Below, piece after piece: positions 7,566-15,829 of a stretch of 64,000 nt of DNA. Position 1 is the stretch's first letter. Each line of letters opens with the position of its first letter. This DNA comes from Leifsonia sp. Root4 (GTDB taxonomy: Bacteria; Actinomycetota; Actinomycetes; Actinomycetales; Microbacteriaceae), in NCBI RefSeq assembly GCF_001425085.1, contig NZ_LMDN01000003.1, positions 156,583-220,582 on the forward strand, in the 5' to 3' direction. The notes beneath the pieces are model-generated. The model was not told the origin of the DNA. It saw only the letters and a program-made list of their open reading frames with translations, and ran no database searches. Position numbers and translations under genes: made by a program.

Positions 7566-7840
7566 TGGATGCCGCCGCCGTCCTCGACATCGCGATGCAG
7601 AGCCTCATCATCTCGGCCAAGCTCGCCGCTCCACTCCTGATCACTGCCCTCGTCGTCGGCTTCACGATCTCGCTGTTCCAGTCGATCACGCAGATCCAGG
7701 AGGTCACGCTCTCCTTCGTGCCCAAGGCGATCGCGGTCTGCGCCGCCCTGTTCATCTCGGGCCAGTGGATGATCTCCGAACTCATCAGCTTCACAGAGCA
7801 TCTCTTCGCCATGATCCCGATGCTGATCGGCAACGCCTGA
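7565..7840 (+). CDS. fliQ: Flagellar export gate protein FliQ
   Basis: A 91-residue protein with two membrane hairpin segments (about residues 15-40 and 52-75) and the family motif LFQSITQIQEVTLSFVPKAIA. It is a normal-length FliQ, four copies of which assemble around FliP and FliR in the export gate. It starts on the last base of fliP and ends on the first base of fliR. Confidence 0.95.
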   Translation: MDAAAVLDIAMQSLIISAKLAAPLLITALVVGFTISLFQSITQIQEVTLSFVPKAIAVCAALFISGQWMISELISFTEHLFAMIPMLIGNA

Positions 7841-8601
7841 TGTTCGGCGCGAGCCTGAGCCTCGGCTGGCTGGAAGCCGTCGGTCTGGCCACGGTGCGGA
7901 TGACGGCCTTCCTCATGATCGCGCCGCCGTTCTCGTACCGGGCCATCCCCGCACGCGTCAAAGCGATGCTCGGAATCGGACTCGCCCTCGCCGTGTCCCC
8001 GCGGGTCACGCCGGGCTACGAACCGCTCGACACCGGCGCCTTCTTCACGGCGCTCGCCCTCGAGTTGCTCGTCGGCGCCGTGCTCGGATTCCTCGTCGCA
8101 CTCATCTTCTCCGCCGTGCAGTCGGCGGGAAGCCTGATCGACCTGTTCGGCGGCTTCCAGATGGCGCAGGCCTTCGATCCAGGATCGATGGTCAACGGCG
8201 CCCAGTTCACGCGCCTGTTCCAGATGACGGCTCTCGCGCTGATGTTCGCCTCCGGGGCCTACCAGCTCGTGATCGGCGGCATCGTCCGCTCCTACGAGTC
8301 CATTCCGCTCGGAGGCGGGCTCGATCTCGGCGTCAGCGCCGAGCTGATGGTGACGGGCGTCAGCCAGATGCTGCTCGCCGCCGTGCAGATCGCCGGACCG
8401 CTGCTCGTCGTGCTCTTCCTGGCCGATGCCGGACTCGGGCTGCTGACACGCGTCGCGCCGGCCCTCAACGCCTTCGCCCTCAGCTTCCCGGTCAAGATCC
8501 TGATCACGCTCGTGCTGGCGGGGATGGTCGTCACGGTGCTGCCGGAGGTCATCGCCGCACTCACCGACGAAGCCTTCACCACGATGCGGGAGGTGAAGTA
8601 G
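7840..8601 (+). CDS. fliR: Flagellar export gate protein FliR
   Basis: A 253-residue, six-helix membrane protein. Features include RMTAFLMIAPPFSYRAIPAR near the N-terminus, QSAGSLIDLFGGFQMAQAFD and the C-terminal FPVKILITLVLAGMVVTVLP, all typical of FliR. One copy completes the FliP-FliQ-FliR gate complex. ATG 7840 overlaps the fliQ stop (TGATG). Its TAG stop is followed immediately by the flhB ATG. Confidence 0.95.
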   Translation: MFGASLSLGWLEAVGLATVRMTAFLMIAPPFSYRAIPARVKAMLGIGLALAVSPRVTPGYEPLDTGAFFTALALELLVGAVLGFLVALIFSAVQSAGSLIDLFGGFQMAQAFDPGSMVNGAQFTRLFQMTALALMFASGAYQLVIGGIVRSYESIPLGGGLDLGVSAELMVTGVSQMLLAAVQIAGPLLVVLFLADAGLGLLTRVAPALNAFALSFPVKILITLVLAGMVVTVLPEVIAALTDEAFTTMREVK

Positions 8602-9720
8602 ATGTCGGACGCCTCCGAGAGATCCGAGCAGGCGACGCCCAAGCGCATGAAAGAGGTGCGCTCCAAGGGCCAGCTCACCCGCTCCCAGGACCTCGTCGCC
8701 TGGCTCGGCGTCGGGGCCGCCGCCGTCATGCTCTCCACGACGATCGCGCGGGGGACAGAGGCGGCCGAATCGCAGATGTTCGGCATCCGCGACGTCATCG
8801 CGGCCCCGAACCCCGAGCACGCGCTCGATGAGTTGGTGCAGGGGCTCGGTTCGATGCTCGGCACGCTCGGCCCGCTGTTCGCCGTCGTCGCAGCCGTCGT
8901 CCTGCTCGGCGCCGCCGCGCAGGGCGGCATCCACTTCCGCAAGTTCACCGGCCGCTACGAGCAGCTGAACCTCGTCAAGGGCGCCGGACGCGTCTTCGGC
9001 ATGCAGGCGCTCTGGGAGGGCGCGAAATCGCTCCTCAAGACCCTCGTCGTGGGGCTCGTGCTCTTCCTCGTGATCCAGGGCCTCATGCCGGTGCTCACGA
9101 GCGCGGGCGGCCTGCCCGTCAGCGCGCTGCTCGCCGCCGCGGCCGACGGCTCGGCCGTGCTGCTGCAGGCGGCCGTCGCCGCCGGGCTCGTGCTGGCCGC
9201 CGCCGACGTCTTCGTGGTGATGAAGCGCAACCGCAAGAAGACGCGGATGACGAAGCAGGAACTCAAGGACGAGAACAAGAGCAGCGAGGGCGACCCGCTG
9301 ATCAAGTCGCAGCGGCGCTCACGCCAGCTCGCCATGAGCCGCAACCGCATGATCGCCTCCATTGCCGGCTCGGACGTCGTTCTCGTCAACCCGACGCACA
9401 TCGCCATCGCCCTGCGCTACGAGGCGGGCAAGGCCGCGCCGCGCGTCGTCGCCAAGGGGCAGGGCATCATCGCCACCCGCATCCGCGAGGAGGCCGACGC
9501 GACGGGCGTGCCCATCGTCAAGGATGTGCCGCTGGCCCGCGCGCTGCACGCCGAGTGCGAGATCGGCCACGAGATCCCGCTCGAGCACTACAACGCCGTC
9601 GCGCGCGTGCTCGCCTTCGTCATGGCACTGAAGAAGCGCGGCTCGGCGCAAGGCATCCACACACTCGTTCCACCGCACTCATCAGCACAGCCTGCAGCAC
9701 CACGAAGGGCACTCTCATGA
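8602..9720 (+). CDS. flhB: Flagellar export switch protein FlhB
   Basis: A 372-residue FlhB. It begins with the family's charged start ERSEQATPKRMKEVRSKGQ. Four membrane helices span about residues 30-215. The cytoplasmic FlhB_C domain carries the autocleavage motif NPTH at residues 263-266 (9388-9399), where the family cuts between Asn and Pro to switch substrate from hook to filament proteins. An Ala/Pro-rich tail of about 25 residues follows. Its stop overlaps the flhA ATG (ATGA). All expected residues are present, so it should be functional. Confidence 0.95.
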   Translation: MSDASERSEQATPKRMKEVRSKGQLTRSQDLVAWLGVGAAAVMLSTTIARGTEAAESQMFGIRDVIAAPNPEHALDELVQGLGSMLGTLGPLFAVVAAVVLLGAAAQGGIHFRKFTGRYEQLNLVKGAGRVFGMQALWEGAKSLLKTLVVGLVLFLVIQGLMPVLTSAGGLPVSALLAAAADGSAVLLQAAVAAGLVLAAADVFVVMKRNRKKTRMTKQELKDENKSSEGDPLIKSQRRSRQLAMSRNRMIASIAGSDVVLVNPTHIAIALRYEAGKAAPRVVAKGQGIIATRIREEADATGVPIVKDVPLARALHAECEIGHEIPLEHYNAVARVLAFVMALKKRGSAQGIHTLVPPHSSAQPAAPRRALS

Positions 9721-11759
9721 ATCGAAACCTCGCCAAGCTCGCCGTTCCGATCGGCGTCGTCGGCATCATCCTGCTGCTGGTCGTTCCGATTCCCGCCTGG
9801 CTGCTCGACATCCTGATCATCGTCAACATCCTGCTGGCGCTCGTGATCCTGCTCACGACGATGTTCATCCGCAAGCCGCTGGACTTCTCGGTGTTCCCGT
9901 CGCTGCTGCTCGCCGTCACGTTGTTCCGCCTCGGCCTCAATGTGGCCTCGACCCGCCTCGTGCTCGGCGAGGGTTACGCCGGCCAGGTGATCGAGGCCTT
10001 CGGGCACGTCGCCGTCGGCGGCTCCATCATCATCGGCAGCGTCATCTTCCTCATCCTCGTCATCATCCAGTTCATCGTCGTGACCAAGGGCGCTGAGCGC
10101 GTGGCCGAGGTGGGCGCCCGCTTCACCCTCGACGCCATGCCAGGCAAGCAGATGGCGATCGACGCCGATCTGAACGCGGGCCTCATCACCGACATCCAGG
10201 CGCGGGAGCGCCGCGCCGAGGTCTCGTCGGAGGCCGATTTCTACGGTGCGATGGACGGTGCGTCGAAGTTCGTCAAGGGCGACGCGATCGCCGGCATCCT
10301 GATCATCGTCATCAACGTGATCGGTGGCATCACGATCGGCATGATCCAGCGCGGCATGGAGCTCGGCGACGCGGTGAGCACCTACACGCTGCTGACGATC
10401 GGCGACGGCCTCGTCACGCAGATCCCCGCGCTGCTGATGGCGGTCTCCACAGGCATGATCGTGACGCGCTCGACCGCCGACGCCGACATGGGCACGACCG
10501 CCGGGACCCAGCTGGCGCAGTCACGCAATGCGCTCATGATCGCCGGCTGCGCTGCCATCGTCATGTCTCTCATCCCCGGCATGCCGATGATCCCCTTCAT
10601 CGTGATCGGCGCCTTCCTGATCTGGGGCGCCCAGAAGGTGAAGGCGCGCACGCTCCGCGAGGAGACCGCGGCGAAGGTTCCGGATGCCGGCCCGCCGACG
10701 CTGGCGGAGACCACAGACGATCTGATCGAACAGATGCGCGTGCACGCGCTGGAGATCCTGCTCGCCCCCGACCTCGTCGATGTCGTCTCCGGCGCATCCG
10801 ACGACCTGCTCGGGCGGGTGCGCGCGCTCCGCCGCAAGATCGCGATGGAACTCGGCATCGTCGTGCCGCCCGTCCGCACCCGCGACAGCATCGAGTTGCC
10901 GGCATCCACCTACGTGATCCGCATCGCCGGAGTCGAGGCTGGCCGCGGCATCGCGCCGGGCGGGCGCGTGCTGGCTCTCGGCGACGCGCTCGGGGCCCTG
11001 CCGGGAACGGCGACGATCGAACCCGTCTTCGGGCTGCCGGGCAAGTGGGTTCCGGCCGAGCTGCGGCACAGCGCGGAGATGGCCGGTGCAACAGTGATTG
11101 ATCGGGTGTCGGTGATCGTCACCCACCTTTCGTCCATCGTCACGGCCAACGCCGCCCGCCTGCTCACCCGAGAGGACGTGCGCGTGCTGAGCGATGGTGT
11201 GAAGCAGGTGAATCCGGCGGCCGTCGAGGAACTGACCCCCAGCCTGCTCTCCCTGGCCGAAGTGCAGCGCGTGCTGCAGGGCCTGCTCGCCGAGCAGGTC
11301 GCCATCAACGATCTTCCCCGCATCTTCGAGGCACTCTCGCTGCGCGCGAAGGTCTCCGCCGACCCGGAGGGGCTGATCGAGGCGGCGCGCGTGGCGCTTG
11401 GCCCCGCGCTCGTCGCCAAATACCTTGACGGGCGCATGCTGCGCGTCGTGATGATCGATCCCGGCCTCGAGCAGAGCATGCTCGAGGGGCTGCGCCCGGC
11501 AGAGCTCGGCACGCAGATTCTGCTCGACGCGCACAGCATGGAGCGCGTCATCGACTCGTTGCGCTCGGCGCTCGCGCACGCCGACGCGATCGGAACGGCC
11601 GCCGTGCTGGTCTGTGCGCCGGCGCTCCGCCCGGCGATCCACCGCCTCGTCACCCCGCAGACCGGCGTCGCCGTGCTGTCCTACAGCGAGGTCACCTCCG
11701 CCAACGTCGAGATCGAGACAGTGGGGGTGGTGCGCTCTGTCACGGCAGCTGCGGCTTGA
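9717..11759 (+). CDS. flhA: Flagellar export protein FlhA
   Basis: A 680-residue FlhA. The first 330 residues contain about eight membrane helices and the family signature around RFTLDAMPGKQMAIDADLNA with the RRAEVSSEADFYGAMDGASK loop. The C-terminal 350 residues form the cytoplasmic domain that makes the nonameric export ring and docks chaperone-substrate complexes. I chose ATG 9717, which overlaps the flhB stop, instead of an in-frame ATG far upstream at 9555 inside flhB. Length is normal. Confidence 0.97.
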   Translation: MNRNLAKLAVPIGVVGIILLLVVPIPAWLLDILIIVNILLALVILLTTMFIRKPLDFSVFPSLLLAVTLFRLGLNVASTRLVLGEGYAGQVIEAFGHVAVGGSIIIGSVIFLILVIIQFIVVTKGAERVAEVGARFTLDAMPGKQMAIDADLNAGLITDIQARERRAEVSSEADFYGAMDGASKFVKGDAIAGILIIVINVIGGITIGMIQRGMELGDAVSTYTLLTIGDGLVTQIPALLMAVSTGMIVTRSTADADMGTTAGTQLAQSRNALMIAGCAAIVMSLIPGMPMIPFIVIGAFLIWGAQKVKARTLREETAAKVPDAGPPTLAETTDDLIEQMRVHALEILLAPDLVDVVSGASDDLLGRVRALRRKIAMELGIVVPPVRTRDSIELPASTYVIRIAGVEAGRGIAPGGRVLALGDALGALPGTATIEPVFGLPGKWVPAELRHSAEMAGATVIDRVSVIVTHLSSIVTANAARLLTREDVRVLSDGVKQVNPAAVEELTPSLLSLAEVQRVLQGLLAEQVAINDLPRIFEALSLRAKVSADPEGLIEAARVALGPALVAKYLDGRMLRVVMIDPGLEQSMLEGLRPAELGTQILLDAHSMERVIDSLRSALAHADAIGTAAVLVCAPALRPAIHRLVTPQTGVAVLSYSEVTSANVEIETVGVVRSVTAAAA

Positions 11760-12744
11760 GGGTCCGTCGCTGAACGCGCTGCATGAGCGCGTTCTGGCCG
11801 AACACGGGCGGCACGCGAAGATCGTCTCGGCCGAGCGCGTCGTGAGCGGCGGCATCCGGGGCTTCTTCGCCAAGCAGCATTTCGAGGTCACGGTCGAGCT
11901 CCCGGAGTCCGGCAGTCACGGCGTGCACAGCATGAGCCTGCCGACCCGGGTCGGCCTTGCCGCACTGCTGGAGGATGCCGACAGCGCCGAACGGCAACTA
12001 CTCGACGCACCGCTCGTCGAGCAGCCATCGACGGCCAGGCCGGACTTCGCCGCGCTGCTGGCGCAGATGACCTTCGACACGGCCCAGACGATCGAGAACC
12101 CCGTCCCGCGGGCCCCGGTCGCCGGGCTGCTGCCCATCACCGCCGCCGCGTTCTCGCCGGCCTCCCCGGCGGCGATCGGGGCAGCCATCGATGCCGTGCC
12201 GGCGGCCGGTCCTCCGCCGCAGCCGCTGCAGAGCCCGGGCGACCTCGTGCTGTGCATCGGCGTGCGCGCGGATGCCGAGCTGCTCGCCCGGGACTGGGCC
12301 GAAGGCTCGGGCGCCGAACTCATCCGCTGTGCGCCGCGAGGCACGGGCGTCGTCGAGCCGGTTCCCTCCGAGCCCGTGCTCTCCGATCGCCGCGACGCCG
12401 CGGCTGCGCGGGCGCGCGGCGTCCAGCGCGGGGCGGCCTGCATCGCCGTGCTCGGCCTCGCCCCGCTCGGCGCCGATGCCGATGCCACAGCCGTGGACGG
12501 CCGCGAACGCCAACTCGGCGTCGCTGCCGGCATCCTGCCCGATCAGCTCTGGCTCGTCGTCGACGTCAGCCGCAAGCCCGAGGACACAGCCGCGTGGGTC
12601 GCCGCCTGCCGCGAAGCACTCGATGTGCACGGTGTCGTCGCGATCGGCGGCGCCGAGACCTCCACCCCGCACTCCGTCGAGGCGCTCGGTTTGCCCGTGC
12701 TGTGGGCTCACAACTCCAACACGCGAAAGGATAGGCTGAGCTGA
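11737..12744 (+). CDS. FlhF-like protein lacking a P-loop (start uncertain)
   Basis: About 335 residues in the slot where flhF is normally found, between flhA and csrA. The N-terminal part (NALHERVLAEHGRHAKIVSA) matches the FlhF start region, and the end (GAETSTPHSVEALGLPVLWA) resembles the last part of the SRP-type GTPase domain. At the expected Walker A position the sequence reads VLCIGVRADAELLARDWA, with no GKT, so nucleotide binding is doubtful. No ATG, GTG or TTG occurs between an implausible ATG at 11614 and the conserved region. CTG codons at 11737 or 11749, just after GGGGGTGG, are possible starts. A sequence error near 11700-11760 is also possible. The stop overlaps csrA by one base. 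Confidence 0.6.
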   Translation: MSRQLRLEGPSLNALHERVLAEHGRHAKIVSAERVVSGGIRGFFAKQHFEVTVELPESGSHGVHSMSLPTRVGLAALLEDADSAERQLLDAPLVEQPSTARPDFAALLAQMTFDTAQTIENPVPRAPVAGLLPITAAAFSPASPAAIGAAIDAVPAAGPPPQPLQSPGDLVLCIGVRADAELLARDWAEGSGAELIRCAPRGTGVVEPVPSEPVLSDRRDAAAARARGVQRGAACIAVLGLAPLGADADATAVDGRERQLGVAAGILPDQLWLVVDVSRKPEDTAAWVAACREALDVHGVVAIGGAETSTPHSVEALGLPVLWAHNSNTRKDRLS

Positions 12745-12992
12745 TGCTTGTCTTGACGCGAAAACCAGGGGAGAAGATCCTCATCGGTGACGACATCGTC
12801 ATCACCGTTCTCGACGCGCGCGGCGACAGCATCCGCATCGGGGTGGACGCCCCGCGCGGGATCAAGATCCAGCGCTCAGAGGTCGTCCAGGCCGTCGCGG
12901 ATGCCAATGTCGCGGCCACGACCGCCGGTGCCGACGACGAGCAGCGACTCGTGCAGAGCCTCGGCAAGCTCACCCCGCCACCGGCGGAATAG
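12744..12992 (+). CDS. csrA: Carbon storage regulator CsrA
   Basis: An 82-residue CsrA starting MLVLTRKPGEKILIGDDIVI. The core of about 60 residues has the conserved LTRKxGE and the second strand region ISIRIG-like (SIRIGVDAPRGIKIQRSEV). It binds GGA sites in mRNA leaders; in Gram-positive flagellar systems it represses flagellin translation and is antagonised by FliW. The acidic C-terminal extension is longer than in E. coli. It is the last gene of the flagellar run and overlaps the preceding gene by one base. No fliW or flagellin gene is in the window. Confidence 0.95.
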   Translation: MLVLTRKPGEKILIGDDIVITVLDARGDSIRIGVDAPRGIKIQRSEVVQAVADANVAATTAGADDEQRLVQSLGKLTPPPAE

Positions 12993-13052
12993 CCGCGCCG
13001 TCCGCGTGGTTCTTGTCGGAGGCGAACGCACTCACGAACCAAGGAGGCACGG

Positions 13053-14099
13053 ATGACGCGGGCACTGGAACTCGGAATCGACACATTCGGCGACGTCACC
13101 TTCGACGCCGACGGGCATCCGCTCTCACACGGTGAGGTGCTGCGCAATCTCGTCGAACAGGGTGCGCGAGCCGATCTGATGGGCCTCGATTTCATCGGCA
13201 TCGGCGAGCACCACCGTGCCGATTTCGCCGTCTCCGCCCCGGATGTCGTGCTCGCGGCGATCGCGGCGAAGACCGAGCGCATACACCTGGGCTCGGCCGT
13301 CACCGTGCTCAGCAGCGACGACCCGGTTCGTGTCTACCAGCGCTTCGCGACGCTCGACGGCATCTCGGGCGGGCGCGCGGAGGTGATCCTCGGGCGCGGC
13401 TCGTTCACCGAATCCTTCCCGTTGTTCGGCCTCTCGCTTGAGCGCTACGAGGAACTGTTCGAGGAGAAACTCGAACTCTTCGTCGAGCTGATCAAGCAGG
13501 GCCCGGTGAGCTGGCAGGGCACCGTCCGATCGGGGCTGAATGAGCAGAATGTGTACCCGCACACCGAATCGGGAACGCTGCGCACCTGGGTCGGTGTCGG
13601 CGGGAGCCCGGAGTCCGTCGTGCGCACGGCACGCCACGGCCTACCGCTCATGCTGGCGATCATCGGCGGCAGCCCGGCGCGATTCGCGCCGTATGTCGAG
13701 CTCTACCACCGCGCACTCGCTCAGTACGCTCAGCCGGCGCAGCCGGTCGGCATCCACTCGCCCGGTCACGTCGCCGAGACCGATGCGATCGCCCGCGAGC
13801 AGCTCTGGCCACACTACTCGGTGATGCAGGAGCGCATCGGCCGGGAACGCGGCTGGCCGCCGATGACCCGCGAACAGTTCGAGGATTCAGCCGGGCCGGA
13901 CGGCGCGCTCTACGTCGGATCGCCAGAGACGGTCGCGCAGAAGATCGCGGCCGCGGTCACCGTGCTCAGCGCCGAACGCTTCGACCTCAAGTACAGCAAC
14001 GGCACGATGCCGCACGCGCAGCTCATGCAGAGCATCGAACTGTACGGCAGCGCCGTCGCGCCCCGCGTTCGGGAGCTCCTCGCCGAATCGGTAGACTGA
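13053..14099 (+). CDS. LLM-class (luciferase-like) flavin-dependent oxidoreductase
   Basis: A 348-residue luciferase-like protein starting MTRALELGIDTFGDV, with a strong AAGGAGG ribosome site at 13041-13047. Typical motifs are GIGEHHRADFAVSAP, IHLGSAVTVLSSDDPVRVYQ and GRAEVILGRGSFTESFPLFG. The family uses FMN or coenzyme F420 as reduced cofactor, with substrates that cannot be told from sequence. It stands 60 bases after csrA but is not a flagellar gene, and marks the right edge of the flagellar block. A broad family label only. Confidence 0.85.
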   Translation: MTRALELGIDTFGDVTFDADGHPLSHGEVLRNLVEQGARADLMGLDFIGIGEHHRADFAVSAPDVVLAAIAAKTERIHLGSAVTVLSSDDPVRVYQRFATLDGISGGRAEVILGRGSFTESFPLFGLSLERYEELFEEKLELFVELIKQGPVSWQGTVRSGLNEQNVYPHTESGTLRTWVGVGGSPESVVRTARHGLPLMLAIIGGSPARFAPYVELYHRALAQYAQPAQPVGIHSPGHVAETDAIAREQLWPHYSVMQERIGRERGWPPMTREQFEDSAGPDGALYVGSPETVAQKIAAAVTVLSAERFDLKYSNGTMPHAQLMQSIELYGSAVAPRVRELLAESVD

Positions 14100-14163
14100 G
14101 GGGTATCCCCATCAGGCAACGAGGCCATGCACGGTGACCCCCTGCGGCCGCGCGAAGGAACCC

Positions 14164-15615
14164 GTGACTCAACAGTTTGACGCCCACCGCACCCACTGGA
14201 TCGGCCGTGAAGAACGCGCCGAGGCGATGATCCCCATCATCGGCAGCCTCTACCGCGATCACGGGGTGGTGACCTCGGTTCATGGCAGGCGGCTGCTGAA
14301 TCGCTCGGCCATCGGGCTGCTCAAGGCACACAAGTTCGCGAAGCAGGTCGACGGCGCCGAGCTCGACGTCGACGACACGATGCGGGTTCTCGAGACGCTG
14401 CGCGCGCTCCGGCCCGGCCCGGCATCCATCGACATCGCCCGTCTCGTCTCCGGCTTCGCCGAGCGCGGCGACGGGCGCACGCTCGAGGAGTTCGTTCGCG
14501 ACGAACTCCAGCCCGTCCTGAACGGTGACGGCGCGCCGAGTGGCGGCACGGATGTCGTGCTCTACGGTTTCGGGCGCATCGGCCGTCTGCTCGCCCGCAT
14601 CCTGATCGCACACGCCGGCCACGGCGATGGCTTGCGCTTGCGGGCGATCGTCGTGCGCAAGGGCTCGGCCAACGACCTCGTGAAGCGGGCGAGCCTGCTG
14701 CGCAGGGATTCCGTACACGGCTCGTTCGAGGGCACGATCACCGTCGACGAGCAGAACAACACGATCCTCGCCAACGGCACGCTGATCCAGGTGATCTACT
14801 CCAACGACCCGGCGTCGATCGACTACACCGCGTTCGGAATCACCAACGCCATCGTCGTCGACAACACCGGGCGCTGGCGCGATGCGGAGGGGCTCGGCCA
14901 GCACCTCGCCTGCCCCGGGGTGTCCCGCGTGCTGCTCACCGCGCCAGGCAAGGGCGCGCTGAAGAACATCGTGCACGGCATCAACCACGACGCCATCACC
15001 GCCGATGACACCATCCTCTCCGCCGCATCCTGCACCACCAACGCCATCACCCCGGTGCTCAAGGCTGTCAACGAGCGGTACGGCGTCGTGCACGGGCACG
15101 TCGAGACGGTGCACTCCTTCACCAACGACCAGAACCTGATCGACAACTTCCACTCCGGCGATCGTCGCGGTCGATCCGCGGCGCTGAACATGGTGATCAC
15201 CGAGACCGGTGCAGCGCAGGCCGTGGCCAAGGCGTTGCCGGAACTGGCGGGCAAGCTCACGGGCAGCGCGATCAGGGTGCCGACCCCCAATGTCTCGCTG
15301 GCGATCCTCAACCTGCGCCTGGAGACGACGCCGAGCCGCGACGAGGTGAACGCCTACCTGCGCGAACTCTCGCTCGGATCGACCCTGCGCCAGCAGATCG
15401 ACTTCATCGATTCCCCGGATGTCGTGTCCACCGACTTCGTCGGCTCGCACCGTGCCGGCATCGTCGACGGCCTCGCAACGATCGCGACCGAGAACAACCT
15501 CGTGCTCTACGTCTGGTACGACAACGAGTTCGGCTACAGCTGCCAGGTCGTTCGTGTGCTCGAGGAGATGGCTCAGACCCATCCCACCGTGCTGCCGGAG
15601 CGTGCCGCGGTCTAG
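14164..15615 (+). CDS. Glyceraldehyde-3-phosphate dehydrogenase, long form
   Basis: A 483-residue GAPDH. The NAD(P)-binding fold begins unusually late, at about residue 132 (DVVLYGFGRIGRLLARIL). The catalytic Cys lies in AASCTTNAITPV, and the C-terminal WYDNEFGYSCQVV motif is intact. An N-terminal region of about 125 residues, absent from the usual 330-residue enzyme, includes RLLNRSAIGLLKAHKFAKQV. Such long forms are known in actinobacteria and some Gram-negatives. GTG 14164 is chosen because AAGGAA stands just upstream; GTG 14134 is an alternative. It would act in glycolysis or gluconeogenesis, with direction and cofactor not determinable. Dispersed repeats follow the stop. Confidence 0.9.
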   Translation: MTQQFDAHRTHWIGREERAEAMIPIIGSLYRDHGVVTSVHGRRLLNRSAIGLLKAHKFAKQVDGAELDVDDTMRVLETLRALRPGPASIDIARLVSGFAERGDGRTLEEFVRDELQPVLNGDGAPSGGTDVVLYGFGRIGRLLARILIAHAGHGDGLRLRAIVVRKGSANDLVKRASLLRRDSVHGSFEGTITVDEQNNTILANGTLIQVIYSNDPASIDYTAFGITNAIVVDNTGRWRDAEGLGQHLACPGVSRVLLTAPGKGALKNIVHGINHDAITADDTILSAASCTTNAITPVLKAVNERYGVVHGHVETVHSFTNDQNLIDNFHSGDRRGRSAALNMVITETGAAQAVAKALPELAGKLTGSAIRVPTPNVSLAILNLRLETTPSRDEVNAYLRELSLGSTLRQQIDFIDSPDVVSTDFVGSHRAGIVDGLATIATENNLVLYVWYDNEFGYSCQVVRVLEEMAQTHPTVLPERAAV

Positions 15616-15628
15616 CCGCGACCCCGAC

Positions 15629-15801
15629 GGTCGAGTAGGCCGCCCGCGGCCTCCGCTGGTCGAGTAGGCCGCCCGCGGCCGTATCGAGACCGAGGCCCCT
15701 GCGAAAGCTCGTGTCCGTGAGGTCTCGATACGCTCGTTCCTCGCTACTCGACCAGCAAACCGTTCAGAACGGCGGAGCTGCTTCGACAGGCTCAACCAAC
15801 G
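15629..15801. repeat. Dispersed inverted repeats between convergent genes
   Basis: Two copies of GGTCGAGTAGGCCGCCCGCG (from about 15630 and 15658) lie in tandem. The second, as TGGTCGAGTA...TATCGAGACC (15657-15691), forms an inverted pair with GGTCTCGATA...TACTCGACCA (15721-15754). GAACGGCGGAG (15767-15777) and TTCGACAGGCTCAACCAACGG (15781-15801) follow. Parts recur at 62286-62383. The arrangement lies between two convergent genes and can fold into a long hairpin, so it may end transcription from both sides. The whole 15616-15829 gap holds nothing else I can name. Confidence 0.8.
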
Positions 15802-15829
15802 GGTGGCGGTTCGAGCGGAGCGGCGCTGC

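Noticed and set aside
11614..11736. ATG 11614 as the start of the flhF-like gene
   Set aside because: It would overlap flhA by 146 bases and add an Arg/Ser/Pro-rich leader that looks like out-of-frame translation.
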